Shown here in pieces: positions 6,315 through 15,841 of a stretch of 33,536 bases of DNA. Position numbers and translations under genes: made by a program. Source of the stretch: Clostridia bacterium. Its GTDB lineage: Bacteria > Bacillota > Clostridia > Christensenellales > Aristaeellaceae. Positions within the stretch are counted from its first letter, which is position 1; every line of letters starts with the position of its first letter. Under the pieces are notes generated by a model, which saw nothing but the letters and a program-made list of their open reading frames with translations, was not told the origin of the DNA and did no database searches. The DNA lies in contig JAFRFY010000182.1 in the NCBI GenBank assembly GCA_017434085.1, forward strand, positions 1-33,536. The letters run 5' to 3'.

Positions 6315-8633
6315 TCATTTCGTCACCTTGATCTTGACCTTGGCCTTCTTCTTGTTGGCCGTGACCACGCCGACGGTGGCGGTGCCGGCCTTCTTCGCGG
6401 TGACGGTGCCGTCCTGGGACACCGAGGCGATCTTCTTCTTGGAGGACTTCCACTTGAGCGCGGTCTGGGCGCTCTCGGGGCTGAGGGTGGCGTTGAGCTT
6501 GAGGGTCTCACCCACCTTCATCTCCACGATGCCGGTCTTGTCCAGCGCCACGGCGGAGGGGGCGTTGGCGTCCACCACCCTGATCTTCACCTTGGCCTTC
6601 TTCTTGTTGGCGGTCATCACGCCGATGGTGGCGGTGCCGGCCTTCTTCGCGGTGACGGTGCCGTCCCCGGACACCGAGGCGACCTTCTTCTTGGAGGACT
6701 TCCACTTGAGCGCGGGGTTGGCCGTGGCGGGGCTGACGGTGGCGTTGAGCTTGAGGGTCTCGCCCACCTTCATCTCCACGACGCCGGTCTTGTCCAGCGA
6801 CACCTTGCCCGCCTTGTTGCCCTTGACCACCTTGACCTTGACCTTGGCCTTCTTCTTGCTGGCGGTGACCACGGTGATGGTGGTGGTGCCGGTCTTCTTC
6901 GGGGTCACCAGGCCGGTCTTGGACACGGTGGCGACCTTCTTCTTGGAGGACTTCCACGCCACCGCCGGGTTGGCGTAGGCGGGGGCCACCGTGGCGTTGA
7001 GCTGCAGGGTTGAGCCCAGCTTCACGTACACGGTGCCGGTCTGGTCCAGGCTGACGCCCGTCGCCTTGAAGTCCTTGGGCACCACGGTCACCTCCGCCGA
7101 GGCGTTGATGCCGTTGGTGGTGGTGGCGGTGATGGTGGCTTTGCCGCTGCCCACGGTGACCAGGTTGCCGCTGTTGTCCATGTAGGCCACGAAGGGATCG
7201 CTGCTGGACCAGGTCAGGGACTTGTCCTCGGCGTTCTCCGGCATCACGGTGGCGTTGAGCGCGCAGGACTGCTCCGCCCGCACGGTCAGGCTGGTCTCGC
7301 TGAGCGAGACGCTCTCGGGCTTCACGCCGGAGTCCCGGCTCTTGTCAAATTCCGGGGCGTTGGGCCACTTGATGTACTTCACCATCTTGTACCTGGCCCA
7401 GTGCTTGGCGAAATTGTCGTAGGTATAGTAGCGGGTGGAATACTTGTGGTCGCCGCTGCCGGTCATGTTGTCCATGACCACGAAGCCGTCGTCGCCGATC
7501 TCGATCACCATCAGGCTGTGCTTTTCGTGCTTGGGGCAGCCGTCGGTGTTGATGTTGGAGCAGCTGCGCGGGCAGGAGCAGATGCGCAGCGTGCAGCCCG
7601 GCACCGACTGCTTCATGAAGCGCCTCAGGTTGTCGCCGGTGAGCTGGCGCTCGGCGTCCGTCAGGTTGCGGATCAGGCTGATGCCGGTGGCCGCCTCGCC
7701 CACGAAGTTGTGGTCGAACTTCACGCCCCATATGATCTTGTACAGCGCCCGCGCCCAGGTCCAGCAGTCGGAGTGGTCGCCCACCATGTTGGCGGTGATG
7801 GTCTTGCCCTGCACCACGTACTGCGTGTCGTTGCTCAGGCGCTGGAAGTCCGCCGCGGCCAGGAAATTGTTGCGGGCCTCGGGGGGCAGGGGCCAGTTAA
7901 CGTCGTCCCGGTACAGCGCCAGGCTGTCGAAGCCCGCCAGCAGGTCCAGCAGGTTCTCGGTCTCCATGGCGTCCAGCTCCCGCAGGTCCGTCCGGGCGAC
8001 ATAGCCCTCCACCACGCCGTCCAGCGTGTTGAAGGCCACGAGGTCCACGCCCTCCAGCCGCTCCGCGACCAACACCGCCTCGCCGGAGGCCAGCGTGTAA
8101 ATCACGTCCGTCATGCCTTCGTCGCGGCACACCTGCGTGCCCTCGTAGAGCGTCCAGGCGTAGGCGTAGGGCTCCCCGGGCAGATCCTCCAGGACCAGTT
8201 CCTCCCCGGCGTCGTCGGCGGTTTCGCCGGACTCTTCGGCCTCTTCTTCCTCCGTCACGAGCTCCATGTCCTCCGCCTCGAGGCACACGATCTCGTCCAC
8301 CGGCATGGCGACGATCTCCTCCGCCGCGCCGTCGGCCTCGGGGGGCGCGTCGGCCTCGGCGGGGGCGTCGGCCTCGGCGGGGGTGTCGGGCGCTGCCGCT
8401 TCATTATTATCGTCGGGCGCGTCGGCCTCGGCATCCGCGGCGGGCTCGACCGCCTCTACAGGGGCGTCACCCTCGACAGGCTCGACGGCCTCGAAGGGTG
8501 CGACACCCTCGACGGGTTCGACCGCCTCGGAGGGCGCGTCGCCCGCGCCCTCCGGCAGCGCCGCGGGGCTCATCGCCAGCATCAGGCACGCCGTCAGTAT
8601 CATCGCTATCCAACGCTTTACGGTATTGCTCAT
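6315..8633 (-). CDS. Secreted Ig-like repeat protein with papain-like Cys/His domain
   Basis: Protein of 772 residues. Residues 1-24 are a signal peptide. A long acidic Pro/Ala/Glu/Asp-rich linker (about 28-150) leads to an SH3-like segment (153-218). A domain at about 250-425 carries C290 in DHSDCWTWA, H372 in KHSLMV and D388 in VVMDNM, the order and spacing of a papain-fold peptidase or amidase. Between Cys and His is a Cys-rich insert (C347, C352, C354, C358, C366). Four Big_2-type Ig-like domains follow (about 438-519, 525-602, 608-687, 693-772); the last three are near copies with KSSKKK and KKKAKVK motifs. No LPXTG anchor or C-terminal membrane helix is present. I infer a cell-surface or wall-bound enzyme; its activity is not shown. 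The ATG at 8633 has GAGGAG six bases upstream. Confidence 0.8.
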   Translation of the reverse strand: MSNTVKRWIAMILTACLMLAMSPAALPEGAGDAPSEAVEPVEGVAPFEAVEPVEGDAPVEAVEPAADAEADAPDDNNEAAAPDTPAEADAPAEADAPPEADGAAEEIVAMPVDEIVCLEAEDMELVTEEEEAEESGETADDAGEELVLEDLPGEPYAYAWTLYEGTQVCRDEGMTDVIYTLASGEAVLVAERLEGVDLVAFNTLDGVVEGYVARTDLRELDAMETENLLDLLAGFDSLALYRDDVNWPLPPEARNNFLAAADFQRLSNDTQYVVQGKTITANMVGDHSDCWTWARALYKIIWGVKFDHNFVGEAATGISLIRNLTDAERQLTGDNLRRFMKQSVPGCTLRICSCPRSCSNINTDGCPKHEKHSLMVIEIGDDGFVVMDNMTGSGDHKYSTRYYTYDNFAKHWARYKMVKYIKWPNAPEFDKSRDSGVKPESVSLSETSLTVRAEQSCALNATVMPENAEDKSLTWSSSDPFVAYMDNSGNLVTVGSGKATITATTTNGINASAEVTVVPKDFKATGVSLDQTGTVYVKLGSTLQLNATVAPAYANPAVAWKSSKKKVATVSKTGLVTPKKTGTTTITVVTASKKKAKVKVKVVKGNKAGKVSLDKTGVVEMKVGETLKLNATVSPATANPALKWKSSKKKVASVSGDGTVTAKKAGTATIGVMTANKKKAKVKIRVVDANAPSAVALDKTGIVEMKVGETLKLNATLSPESAQTALKWKSSKKKIASVSQDGTVTAKKAGTATVGVVTANKKKAKVKIKVTK
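6318..7061 (-). repeat. Three tandem Ig-domain repeats of about 250 bases
   Basis: The three last Big_2 domains are encoded by DNA repeats about 250 bases long. The motif beginning CTTCATCTCCACGA recurs about 252 bases apart (near 6517 and 6769), with a more diverged copy near 7020. The two copies closest to the C-terminus are the most alike, which suggests the array grew at that end. Confidence 0.75.
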
Positions 8634-8698
8634 GGTATACTCCTCTGTGTGTCGTAGTGAAGGCCCCCGGACGCCGCCCGGAAGCACCCGATATCAAT

Positions 8699-8726
8699 AT
8701 TGTATTACAATTTCGTCATTTGTCAA
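8699..8726 (-). promoter_or_regulatory. Promoter of the Ig-like protein gene
   Basis: Minus strand: TTGACA at 8726-8721, a 16-base spacer and TACAAT at 8704-8699. The leader to the ATG at 8633 is about 60 bases. Confidence 0.75.
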
Positions 8727-8763
8727 CCATTTTGTAATAATTTAAACTAAATTAAGCTTTTTC

Positions 8764-8779
8764 TGTCAAATATTTGACA
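8764..8779. promoter_or_regulatory. Perfect 16-base palindrome, probable operator
   Basis: TGTCAAATATTTGACA reads the same on both strands. It lies 38 bases upstream of the minus-strand -35 box and about 80 bases upstream of the glgP -35 box. Such a symmetric site fits a dimeric regulator; which one is unknown. Confidence 0.5.
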
Positions 8780-8861
8780 TATATTCCGTTTTCCGCCTCA
8801 ATCGTCCCCGCCCCTCCCTTTAAAAGTTGGTAAGCAACGCGAAAAATCAACGCTTCGTTGG

Positions 8862-8890
8862 TTGCGAAAAGGTCTGCGATATGCTATATT
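8862..8890 (+). promoter_or_regulatory. glgP: Promoter of glgP
   Basis: TTGCGA (8862-8867), a 17-base spacer and TATATT (8885-8890), preceded by TGC as an extended -10. The pattern ATGCTATA is shared with the promoters at 3842 and 13501. Confidence 0.7.
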
Positions 8891-8981
8891 ATTCGAAGAT
8901 TCACGATCGGAAGAGAATCTCTCATGCAGGCACGCGCATATTTCATCGAGGGATTTGCCTATATTTACCGGAGGTGTTATT

Positions 8982-11429
8982 GTGGGATTTGAGAGAATGA
9001 CCGTTGCGCAGATCAAGGACAGCATTCAAAACAAGCTTCGCACGCAGTTCGCCTGCGAGGTCATGGACGCGACGCCGGAGCAGCTGTATCAGGCGCTGGC
9101 GCTGGTGGTGCGCGACGAGATCATGCAGCGCAGGAGCTATTCCCGCGACGCGCGCAAAAACCAGCAGGCCAAGAAGGTGTACTACCTAAGCGCCGAGTTC
9201 CTGGTGGGCCGCGCGCTTCACAACAACATGGTGAGCCTGGTCAACGAGAAAAACTACATGCAGGCGCTGGACGAGCTGGGCATCGACCGCTCGGTGGTGT
9301 TCGAGGAGGAGCCGGAGCCCGGCCTGGGCAACGGCGGCCTGGGACGCCTGGCGGCGTGCTTCCTGGACAGCCTGACCACGCTGAAGCTGCCCGCCATGGG
9401 CTGCACCATCCGCTATGAGTACGGCCTGTTCCGCCAGAAGCTGGTGGACGGCTATCAGGTGGAGGTGCCGGACAACTGGCTGGCCCAGGGCAACATCTGG
9501 GAGATCCCCCATCCCGAGGACACCGTGGAGGTGCACTTCGGCGGCCGCGTGGAGATGACCGAGGAGGGCGGGCGCATGATGTTCCGCCACCTGGACTACA
9601 AGACCGTGCAGGCCGTGCCCTACGACATCCCCGTGGTGGGCTACGATTCCACCAAGGTCAACTTCCTGCGCACCTGGTCCGCCAAGGCCGTGACGCAGAT
9701 CGACATGCTGCACTTCAACCGCGGCGAGTACGCCAAGGCCATGGAGGAGCGGGAGCTGGCGGAGGTCATCTCCAAGATCCTCTATCCCAACGACGACAGC
9801 TACCAGGGCAAGGAGCTGCGCCTCAAGCAGCAGTACTTCTTCTCCAGCGCCTCCATACAGCACGCGGTGAAGGAGTTCATCGACACCTACGGCTACAACT
9901 GGTCCATCTTCCCCAACAAGGTGGCCATCCACATCAACGATACCCACCCCGCCGTGGCCATCCCGGAGCTGATGCGCATACTGATGGACGAGTACGGCGT
10001 GGACTGGGAGAAGGCGGAGACCATCTGCTACCGCACCTTCGCCTACACCAACCACACCGTGCTGGTGGAGGCGCTGGAGAAGTGGCCCGAGAGCCTGTTC
10101 CAGGAGCAGCTGCCCCGCATCTACATGATCCTGCAGGAGATGAACCGCCGCCTGTGCGCCAAGCTGTGGGACGCATTCCCCGGCCAGTGGGACCGCATCG
10201 GCCACATGGCCATACTGGGCTACGGCCAGGTGCACATGGCCAATCTGTGCGTGGCGGCCACCCACTCCGTCAACGGCGTGTCCGGCATCCACACCGATAT
10301 CCTCAAGAAGAACACCTTCCACGACTACTACCTGATCGACCCGTCCAAGTTCGTCTCCATCACCAACGGCATCACCCATCGCCGCTGGCTGATGCAGTGC
10401 AACCCGGACCTGTCGAGCCTGATCGACGAGGCCATCGGCGACAAGTGGCGCAAGAACATGGACCTGATCGCCGAGCTGAAGCCCTTCGCGGACGACCCCG
10501 CCTTCCGGCAGCGGTTCGCCGAGGTCAAGTACAACAACAAGCTGCGCATGGCCGACGCGCTGTACCGGCACCAGGGCATCGAGGTCAACCCCGACAGCAT
10601 ATTCGACGCCCAGGCCAAGCGCCTGCACGAGTACAAGCGCCAGCTGATGAACGCCCTGCGCATACTGGCCATCTACAATGAGATCGTCGACGCGCCCGAG
10701 AAGCCCTGGCACCCCGAGACCTTCATATTCGGCGCCAAGGCGGCCCCCGGCTACTGGCGCGCCAAGCTGACCATCAAGCTCATCAACGCCATCGGCGACC
10801 TGGTGGCCCGGCACCCCGTGGCCAGCAAGCACATCAAGATCGTGTTCCTGGAGAACTACTGCGTGTCCCAGGCCGAGCTGCTGATGCCCGCCACCGACGT
10901 GTCCGAGCAGATCTCCACCGCCGGCAAGGAGGCCAGCGGCACCGGCAACATGAAGTTCATGATGAACGGCGCGGTCACCCTGGGCACCATGGACGGCGCC
11001 AACTGCGAGATATTCGACTGCGTGGGCAAGGACAACATCTACATCTTCGGCCTGACCGCCGAGGAGGTGGAGCGCGGCTACGCCAGCTATCGCGCCCACG
11101 AGATGTACGAGACCAACCCCCGCATCCGCCGCATCATGGAGCAGCTCATCGACGGCACGCTGTCCCCCGAGAACCCCCGCATGTTCCAGGAGATCTACCA
11201 CGGCCTGCTGTTCGGCGAGGGCGGCGGCATGGCGGACCCGTACTTCGTGCTCAAGGACCTGCCGGATTACATCGCCACCCACAAGCGCCTGCTCGCTGAT
11301 TACGACGACCGGGACGTGTGGCTCAAGAAGGCCGTTTTGAACACCGCCAGCTCCGCCATGTTCACCTCGGATCGCACCATCGCCGAGTACAACGACAAGA
11401 TCTGGCACCTGAAGCCTCTGCAGCTGTAA
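8982..11429 (+). CDS. glgP: Glycogen/maltodextrin phosphorylase
   Basis: Protein of 815 residues, the typical length of bacterial glycogen phosphorylases (GT35). It releases glucose-1-phosphate from alpha-1,4-glucan ends in the cytoplasm. Landmarks are YYLSAEFLVGRAL, GNGGLGRLAACFLDS, HINDTHPAVAIPELMR, the RLHEYKRQ segment, and EASGTGNMKF, where K658 should carry pyridoxal phosphate. The GTG at 8982 is chosen because GGAGGTG ends five bases before it and gives the expected N-terminus. An open extension back to an ATG at 8862 would cover the promoter and is rejected; an in-frame ATG at 8997 is possible. A terminator follows, and the GH13 gene begins 70 bases later, so both act in storage-glucan or maltodextrin breakdown. 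Confidence 0.95.
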   Translation: MGFERMTVAQIKDSIQNKLRTQFACEVMDATPEQLYQALALVVRDEIMQRRSYSRDARKNQQAKKVYYLSAEFLVGRALHNNMVSLVNEKNYMQALDELGIDRSVVFEEEPEPGLGNGGLGRLAACFLDSLTTLKLPAMGCTIRYEYGLFRQKLVDGYQVEVPDNWLAQGNIWEIPHPEDTVEVHFGGRVEMTEEGGRMMFRHLDYKTVQAVPYDIPVVGYDSTKVNFLRTWSAKAVTQIDMLHFNRGEYAKAMEERELAEVISKILYPNDDSYQGKELRLKQQYFFSSASIQHAVKEFIDTYGYNWSIFPNKVAIHINDTHPAVAIPELMRILMDEYGVDWEKAETICYRTFAYTNHTVLVEALEKWPESLFQEQLPRIYMILQEMNRRLCAKLWDAFPGQWDRIGHMAILGYGQVHMANLCVAATHSVNGVSGIHTDILKKNTFHDYYLIDPSKFVSITNGITHRRWLMQCNPDLSSLIDEAIGDKWRKNMDLIAELKPFADDPAFRQRFAEVKYNNKLRMADALYRHQGIEVNPDSIFDAQAKRLHEYKRQLMNALRILAIYNEIVDAPEKPWHPETFIFGAKAAPGYWRAKLTIKLINAIGDLVARHPVASKHIKIVFLENYCVSQAELLMPATDVSEQISTAGKEASGTGNMKFMMNGAVTLGTMDGANCEIFDCVGKDNIYIFGLTAEEVERGYASYRAHEMYETNPRIRRIMEQLIDGTLSPENPRMFQEIYHGLLFGEGGGMADPYFVLKDLPDYIATHKRLLADYDDRDVWLKKAVLNTASSAMFTSDRTIAEYNDKIWHLKPLQL

Positions 11430-11440
11430 GCATTCACCCC

Positions 11441-11471
11441 AACAGGGCGGCAGTACCTGCCGCCCTGTTTT
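11441..11471 (+). terminator. Intrinsic terminator after glgP
   Basis: An 11-base perfect stem (CAGGGCGGCAG 11443-11453, complement 11457-11467), a 3-base loop and TTTT. It ends only 28 bases before the GH13 start, and no separate GH13 promoter is seen, so read-through probably sets the GH13 level. Confidence 0.85.
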
Positions 11472-11499
11472 CAACCAATAAAATACAGGAGCAATCCCC

Positions 11500-13410
11500 A
11501 TGACGATCTACCACGATTCCCGCAATCCCTTCTACCGCCAGCCCCAGGGCGCGGTGACCTGCGGCGCGAAGCTGAAGCTGCGCGTCCACGCCCACGGCAT
11601 GCAAAAGGTCTGGCTGAGGCTGTGGTGGAACAACGCCGAGTCCCGGCTGCAGATGCGCCGCCAGGAGGACGACATGTTCGAGTGCCGGGTGTCCGTGCCG
11701 TGCTCGCCGGGGCTTCTGTGGTATTTCTTCGTGGCGGAGGACGACTTCGGCGGCACCTGGTACTTCGGCAACGCGCCCGACGGCCTGGGCGGCGTGGGCG
11801 AGGTGACCGCATACGAGCCCGGCGGCTACCAGGTGACCGTGTACGACCCGGAGTACGACACCCCCGAGTGGCTGCGCGACGGCATGATGCTGCAAATCAT
11901 GGTGGACCGCTACTTCCACTGGGGGCCGTGGGACGTGACCAAGCTGCCCCCGGCGTCCTACTATCACATCCACTGGGACGACACCCCGGCGCTGTGCATC
12001 AACGACGACAAGTACGGCGACAACGTCAACAACGACTACTTCGGCGGCAGCCTGCGGGGCGTGATGGAGAAGCTGGACTATATACAGTCCCTCGGGGTGA
12101 CGGTGATCTACTTCAATCCCATCTTCAAGGCCCGCAGCAACCACAAGTACAATACCGGCGACTACCGCATGATCGACCCGGCCTTCGGCACCGAGGCGGA
12201 CTTCAAGGCGCTGTGCGAGGCGGCGAAGCGGCGGGGCATACGGGTGATACTGGACGGCGTGTTCTCCCACACCGGCTCGGACAGCGTGTACTTCAACCGG
12301 GACGGCAATTACGGCGCGGGCGGGGCCTACAACGACCCCAAGTCCCCCTACGCCGGCTGGTACCGCTTCCGCCGCTGGCCCGACGACTACGAGTGCTGGT
12401 GGGGCTTTCGGACGCTGCCCAATGTGGACGAGGACAACCCCGGCTACCAGGATTTCATCATCGATTCGGAGGACAGCGTTACCGCCCACTGGCTGCGGGC
12501 GGGGGCGTCGGGCTGGCGGCTGGACGTGGCCGACGAGCTGCCCATGGCGTTCATACGCAAGGTCCGCGCCCGCATCCGGCGGGAAAAGCCCGACGCGGCG
12601 CTCATCGGCGAGGTGTGGGAGGACCCCACCAAGAAGGTCGCCTACGACGAGCTGCGCTGCTACTGCCTGGGCGACACGCTGGACTGCACCATGAACTACC
12701 CGCTGCGGGCGCTGATCATGGACTTTCTGCGCTGCCGCATCGGGGCCATGGACTTCGTGCGGCAGCTGGAGAGCCAGCAGGAGATCATGCCGAAGCCCTT
12801 CTTCTACTCCCAGATGAACCTGCTGGGCAGCCACGACACCCCGCGGGCCATCAACATACTCTCCGACATCGGCGATATGTCCCCCGACCGGGAGTACCGC
12901 AAGCCCTTCCGGCTGTCCAACGAGGACTACGAGCGGGGCCGCCGCCGCCTGCTGGCGGGCTGGGCGCTGATCAACATGCTGCCCGGCATCCCCTGCCTGT
13001 ACTACGGCGACGAGGCCGGCATGACCGGCATGGCGGACCCCTACTGCCGCGCCGCCTACCCCTGGGGCGCGGAGGATGTCGGCCTGCGGGAGGCCTTCCG
13101 GGAGATCATGACCCGGCGCATGGGCAGCGTGGCCATGCGCACCGGCACGATGAAGCTGCACGCCGTGGGCGCGGACGTGGTCGTGGTGGAGCGCCGCGTG
13201 GACAACGGGCGGGACGCCTTCGACCGGCCCGCCAAAGACGAGGTGCGGGTGCTGGCCGTGAACCGCTCCGGCGAATTCCGCTGGGTGGAGTTCCAGGGCC
13301 GCGGCTATGAGATTCCCGGCGAGTCCGCCATACTGCTGGACCTCCCGGAGCCCCCGCCCGCCGCGCCCCGCCGCCGCGTGCGCATCAAGAACGTCAATCT
13401 TGGGGATTAA
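11500..13410 (+). CDS. GH13 alpha-amylase-family enzyme, neopullulanase/cyclomaltodextrinase-like
   Basis: Protein of 636 residues without signal peptide, so cytoplasmic. Residues 1 to about 125 form a beta-rich N-terminal domain of the CBM34 type, as in neopullulanases and cyclomaltodextrinases. The catalytic barrel follows with the GH13 regions DGVFSHTG, GWRLDVADE (nucleophile D342), IGEVWED (acid/base E371) and LLGSHDTPR (D446). The C-terminal part is a short beta domain with a basic, Pro-rich tail. It should hydrolyse alpha-1,4 (and perhaps alpha-1,6) bonds of maltodextrins, feeding glycogen phosphorylase encoded just upstream. AGGAG stands eight bases before the ATG. The exact specificity cannot be told from sequence. 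Confidence 0.9.
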   Translation: MTIYHDSRNPFYRQPQGAVTCGAKLKLRVHAHGMQKVWLRLWWNNAESRLQMRRQEDDMFECRVSVPCSPGLLWYFFVAEDDFGGTWYFGNAPDGLGGVGEVTAYEPGGYQVTVYDPEYDTPEWLRDGMMLQIMVDRYFHWGPWDVTKLPPASYYHIHWDDTPALCINDDKYGDNVNNDYFGGSLRGVMEKLDYIQSLGVTVIYFNPIFKARSNHKYNTGDYRMIDPAFGTEADFKALCEAAKRRGIRVILDGVFSHTGSDSVYFNRDGNYGAGGAYNDPKSPYAGWYRFRRWPDDYECWWGFRTLPNVDEDNPGYQDFIIDSEDSVTAHWLRAGASGWRLDVADELPMAFIRKVRARIRREKPDAALIGEVWEDPTKKVAYDELRCYCLGDTLDCTMNYPLRALIMDFLRCRIGAMDFVRQLESQQEIMPKPFFYSQMNLLGSHDTPRAINILSDIGDMSPDREYRKPFRLSNEDYERGRRRLLAGWALINMLPGIPCLYYGDEAGMTGMADPYCRAAYPWGAEDVGLREAFREIMTRRMGSVAMRTGTMKLHAVGADVVVVERRVDNGRDAFDRPAKDEVRVLAVNRSGEFRWVEFQGRGYEIPGESAILLDLPEPPPAAPRRRVRIKNVNLGD

Positions 13411-13418
13411 GACCATGC

Positions 13419-13455
13419 AAACCCCCGGCTCCTCGAAGCGGAGCCGGGGGTTTTT
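13419..13455 (+). terminator. Intrinsic terminator after the GH13 gene
   Basis: A long stem (AAACCCCCGGCTCC 13419-13432 with its complement 13440-13453) with a 7-base loop and two more T, closing the glucan-degradation unit. Confidence 0.85.
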
Positions 13456-13477
13456 AATCGAAATTTCCTGTTATGAC

Positions 13478-13506
13478 TTTACACAGACTTCATTTTATGC
13501 TATAAT
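13478..13506 (+). promoter_or_regulatory. Promoter of the ABC importer operon
   Basis: TTTACA (13478-13483), a 17-base spacer ending in TATGC and TATAAT (13501-13506). It stands right after the preceding terminator and 42 bases ahead of the binding-protein start. Confidence 0.85.
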
Positions 13507-13548
13507 CATTGTCGGTCAAAGTCAATGATTCAAGGAGGTTTCGCTGCA

Positions 13549-14766
13549 ATGAAAAAACTGGTATCCGTATTGATCGCGCTGGCCATGGCGCTGTCCCTTG
13601 TGACGGTGGCCGCGGTGGCCGAGGATTATTCCGACTACACCATCAAGATCTACTCCAACTCCAACTCCCCCGAGCGCGTGACCTGGCTGATCGACGCGGC
13701 CAAGAAGGCCGGCTTCAACGTGATGCTGGACGACAACTCCGTCATCTCCGGCGACACCGCCGCCGTACAGACCGCCAACGAGAACAAGGACGCCGACGTG
13801 ATCTTCGGCCTGAACGAGGTCGTGTGGTCCCAGCTGGTGAAGGGCGCCTACGAGAACCTGTCCGTGATGGACTGGGAGCCCTCCTGGGCCGACAAGGTGG
13901 GCGACTACAAGTTTGACGGCAAGGCCTACGGCCTGGTCATACAGAACATACTGATGCTCTACCGCAACGACGAGCTGGGCACCAACGGCGAGGAAATCCA
14001 CTTCCAGCACTGGGCCGACCTGGTCGACAGCGGCTACACCTGGTACCGTCAGAACAAGGTGGGCGGCACCACCAACAAGAACACCAACTACGCCATGCTG
14101 TACGCCTTCACCGATCCCGCGTCCCCGGCGGGCGGCATCTCCCTGGACGGCTGGAAGACCCTGTGGGCCTACTGCGCCAACGGCAAGGTGTTCCCGGACG
14201 ACAAGTACGGCCTTGATCCGCTGATCCGCGGCGACGTGCAGGTGTCCACGTTCTACTCCTCCTCCCTGTACGGCAACATCGAGGCCGCCGAGGAAGCCGG
14301 CGCGGAGCCCAACCCGCTGCACGGCACGCTGGAGCCCGAGAACTGGAACCTGGTGGACATCGACGACGGCACCTACTACATCGCCGAGTACATCGGCGTG
14401 ATCGACAACCCGAACCGCACCGAGGAACAGACCGAGGCCGTCAAGGCGTTCGCCGACTGGTTCGGCTCCGCCGAGACCCAGATCGAATGGTCCGACGAGT
14501 TCGACAGCTATCCCTGCAACACCGACGCCGCCGCCGAGCTGTTCGACGAGGTTCCCGCGATCTACGCCATACCGAACTTCAGCCTGAACACCGTCGAGGG
14601 CACCGACATGACCTACGCCGAGTACGTGGGCGCCCACTCCTCCGAGTGGACCAACATCATGACCAACCTGGGCTTCTTCTGGCCCGACAGCGCCAGCGCC
14701 GTCGCCGAGCCCGATTGGGACAACCTGGACTGGAGCACCCTGACCCAGGCCGCGCCCGAGGCGTAA
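13549..14766 (+). CDS. ABC importer extracellular solute-binding protein
   Basis: Protein of 405 residues. Residues 1 to about 24 are a signal peptide with an AVAED-type cleavage site. There is no lipobox Cys, unusual for a Gram-positive binding protein, which is normally a lipoprotein. The mature part fits the family-1 binding proteins of the iron/thiamine/polyamine group, with IKIYSNSNSPERV at the start and GKAYGLVIQN in the middle. With the downstream ATPase and double permease it forms a complete importer; the ligand is unknown. AAGGAGGT lies nine bases before the ATG at 13549. The gene has its own promoter and a strong hairpin behind it, which would favour more binding protein than transporter. 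Confidence 0.85.
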   Translation: MKKLVSVLIALAMALSLVTVAAVAEDYSDYTIKIYSNSNSPERVTWLIDAAKKAGFNVMLDDNSVISGDTAAVQTANENKDADVIFGLNEVVWSQLVKGAYENLSVMDWEPSWADKVGDYKFDGKAYGLVIQNILMLYRNDELGTNGEEIHFQHWADLVDSGYTWYRQNKVGGTTNKNTNYAMLYAFTDPASPAGGISLDGWKTLWAYCANGKVFPDDKYGLDPLIRGDVQVSTFYSSSLYGNIEAAEEAGAEPNPLHGTLEPENWNLVDIDDGTYYIAEYIGVIDNPNRTEEQTEAVKAFADWFGSAETQIEWSDEFDSYPCNTDAAAELFDEVPAIYAIPNFSLNTVEGTDMTYAEYVGAHSSEWTNIMTNLGFFWPDSASAVAEPDWDNLDWSTLTQAAPEA

Positions 14767-14777
14767 TATTGGGGATC

Positions 14778-14805
14778 AAAAGCGGGCCCGAACGGGCCCG
14801 CTTTT
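14778..14805. terminator. Hairpin between binding protein and ATPase genes
   Basis: A 13-base perfect inverted repeat (AAAAGCGGGCCCG 14778-14790, complement 14793-14805) separated by two bases, ending in TTTT. It works as a partial terminator inside the operon, since no new promoter is seen before the ATPase gene. Confidence 0.8.
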
Positions 14806-14832
14806 GAGTATTATGACAAAGGAGCGTCACAC

Positions 14833-15825
<993 letters not shown>

Positions 15826-15841
15826 GAAGGGGGGCGTCGAA

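Larger units (their letters stand above)
8634..8981. other. Divergent regulatory gap, no gene
   Basis: This 348-base gap between two divergent genes contains no convincing gene. It has an AT-rich core (about 8690-8790) with a minus-strand promoter, a perfect 16-base palindrome, a plus-strand promoter and small inverted repeats (GCAAC 8834-8838 with GTTGC 8861-8865; CAACG 8848-8852 with CGTTG 8856-8860) that overlap the -35 box of glgP. The glgP leader is about 85 bases and begins with a weak hairpin (AGATTC 8897-8902, GAATCT 8915-8920). Confidence 0.6.

Noticed and set aside
8862..8981. N-terminal extension of glycogen phosphorylase from an ATG at 8862
   Set aside because: It would cover the promoter, and the GTG at 8982 has a proper GGAGGTG site and gives the family length of 815 residues.
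9186..11501. Very long open frame on the minus strand opposite glgP (and similar ones opposite the GH13 gene, the sugar transferase and the M16 peptidase)
   Set aside because: The translations are rich in His, Gln, Gly, Val and Arg with no domain, lack ribosome-binding sites and mirror the third-base GC bias of the real genes.
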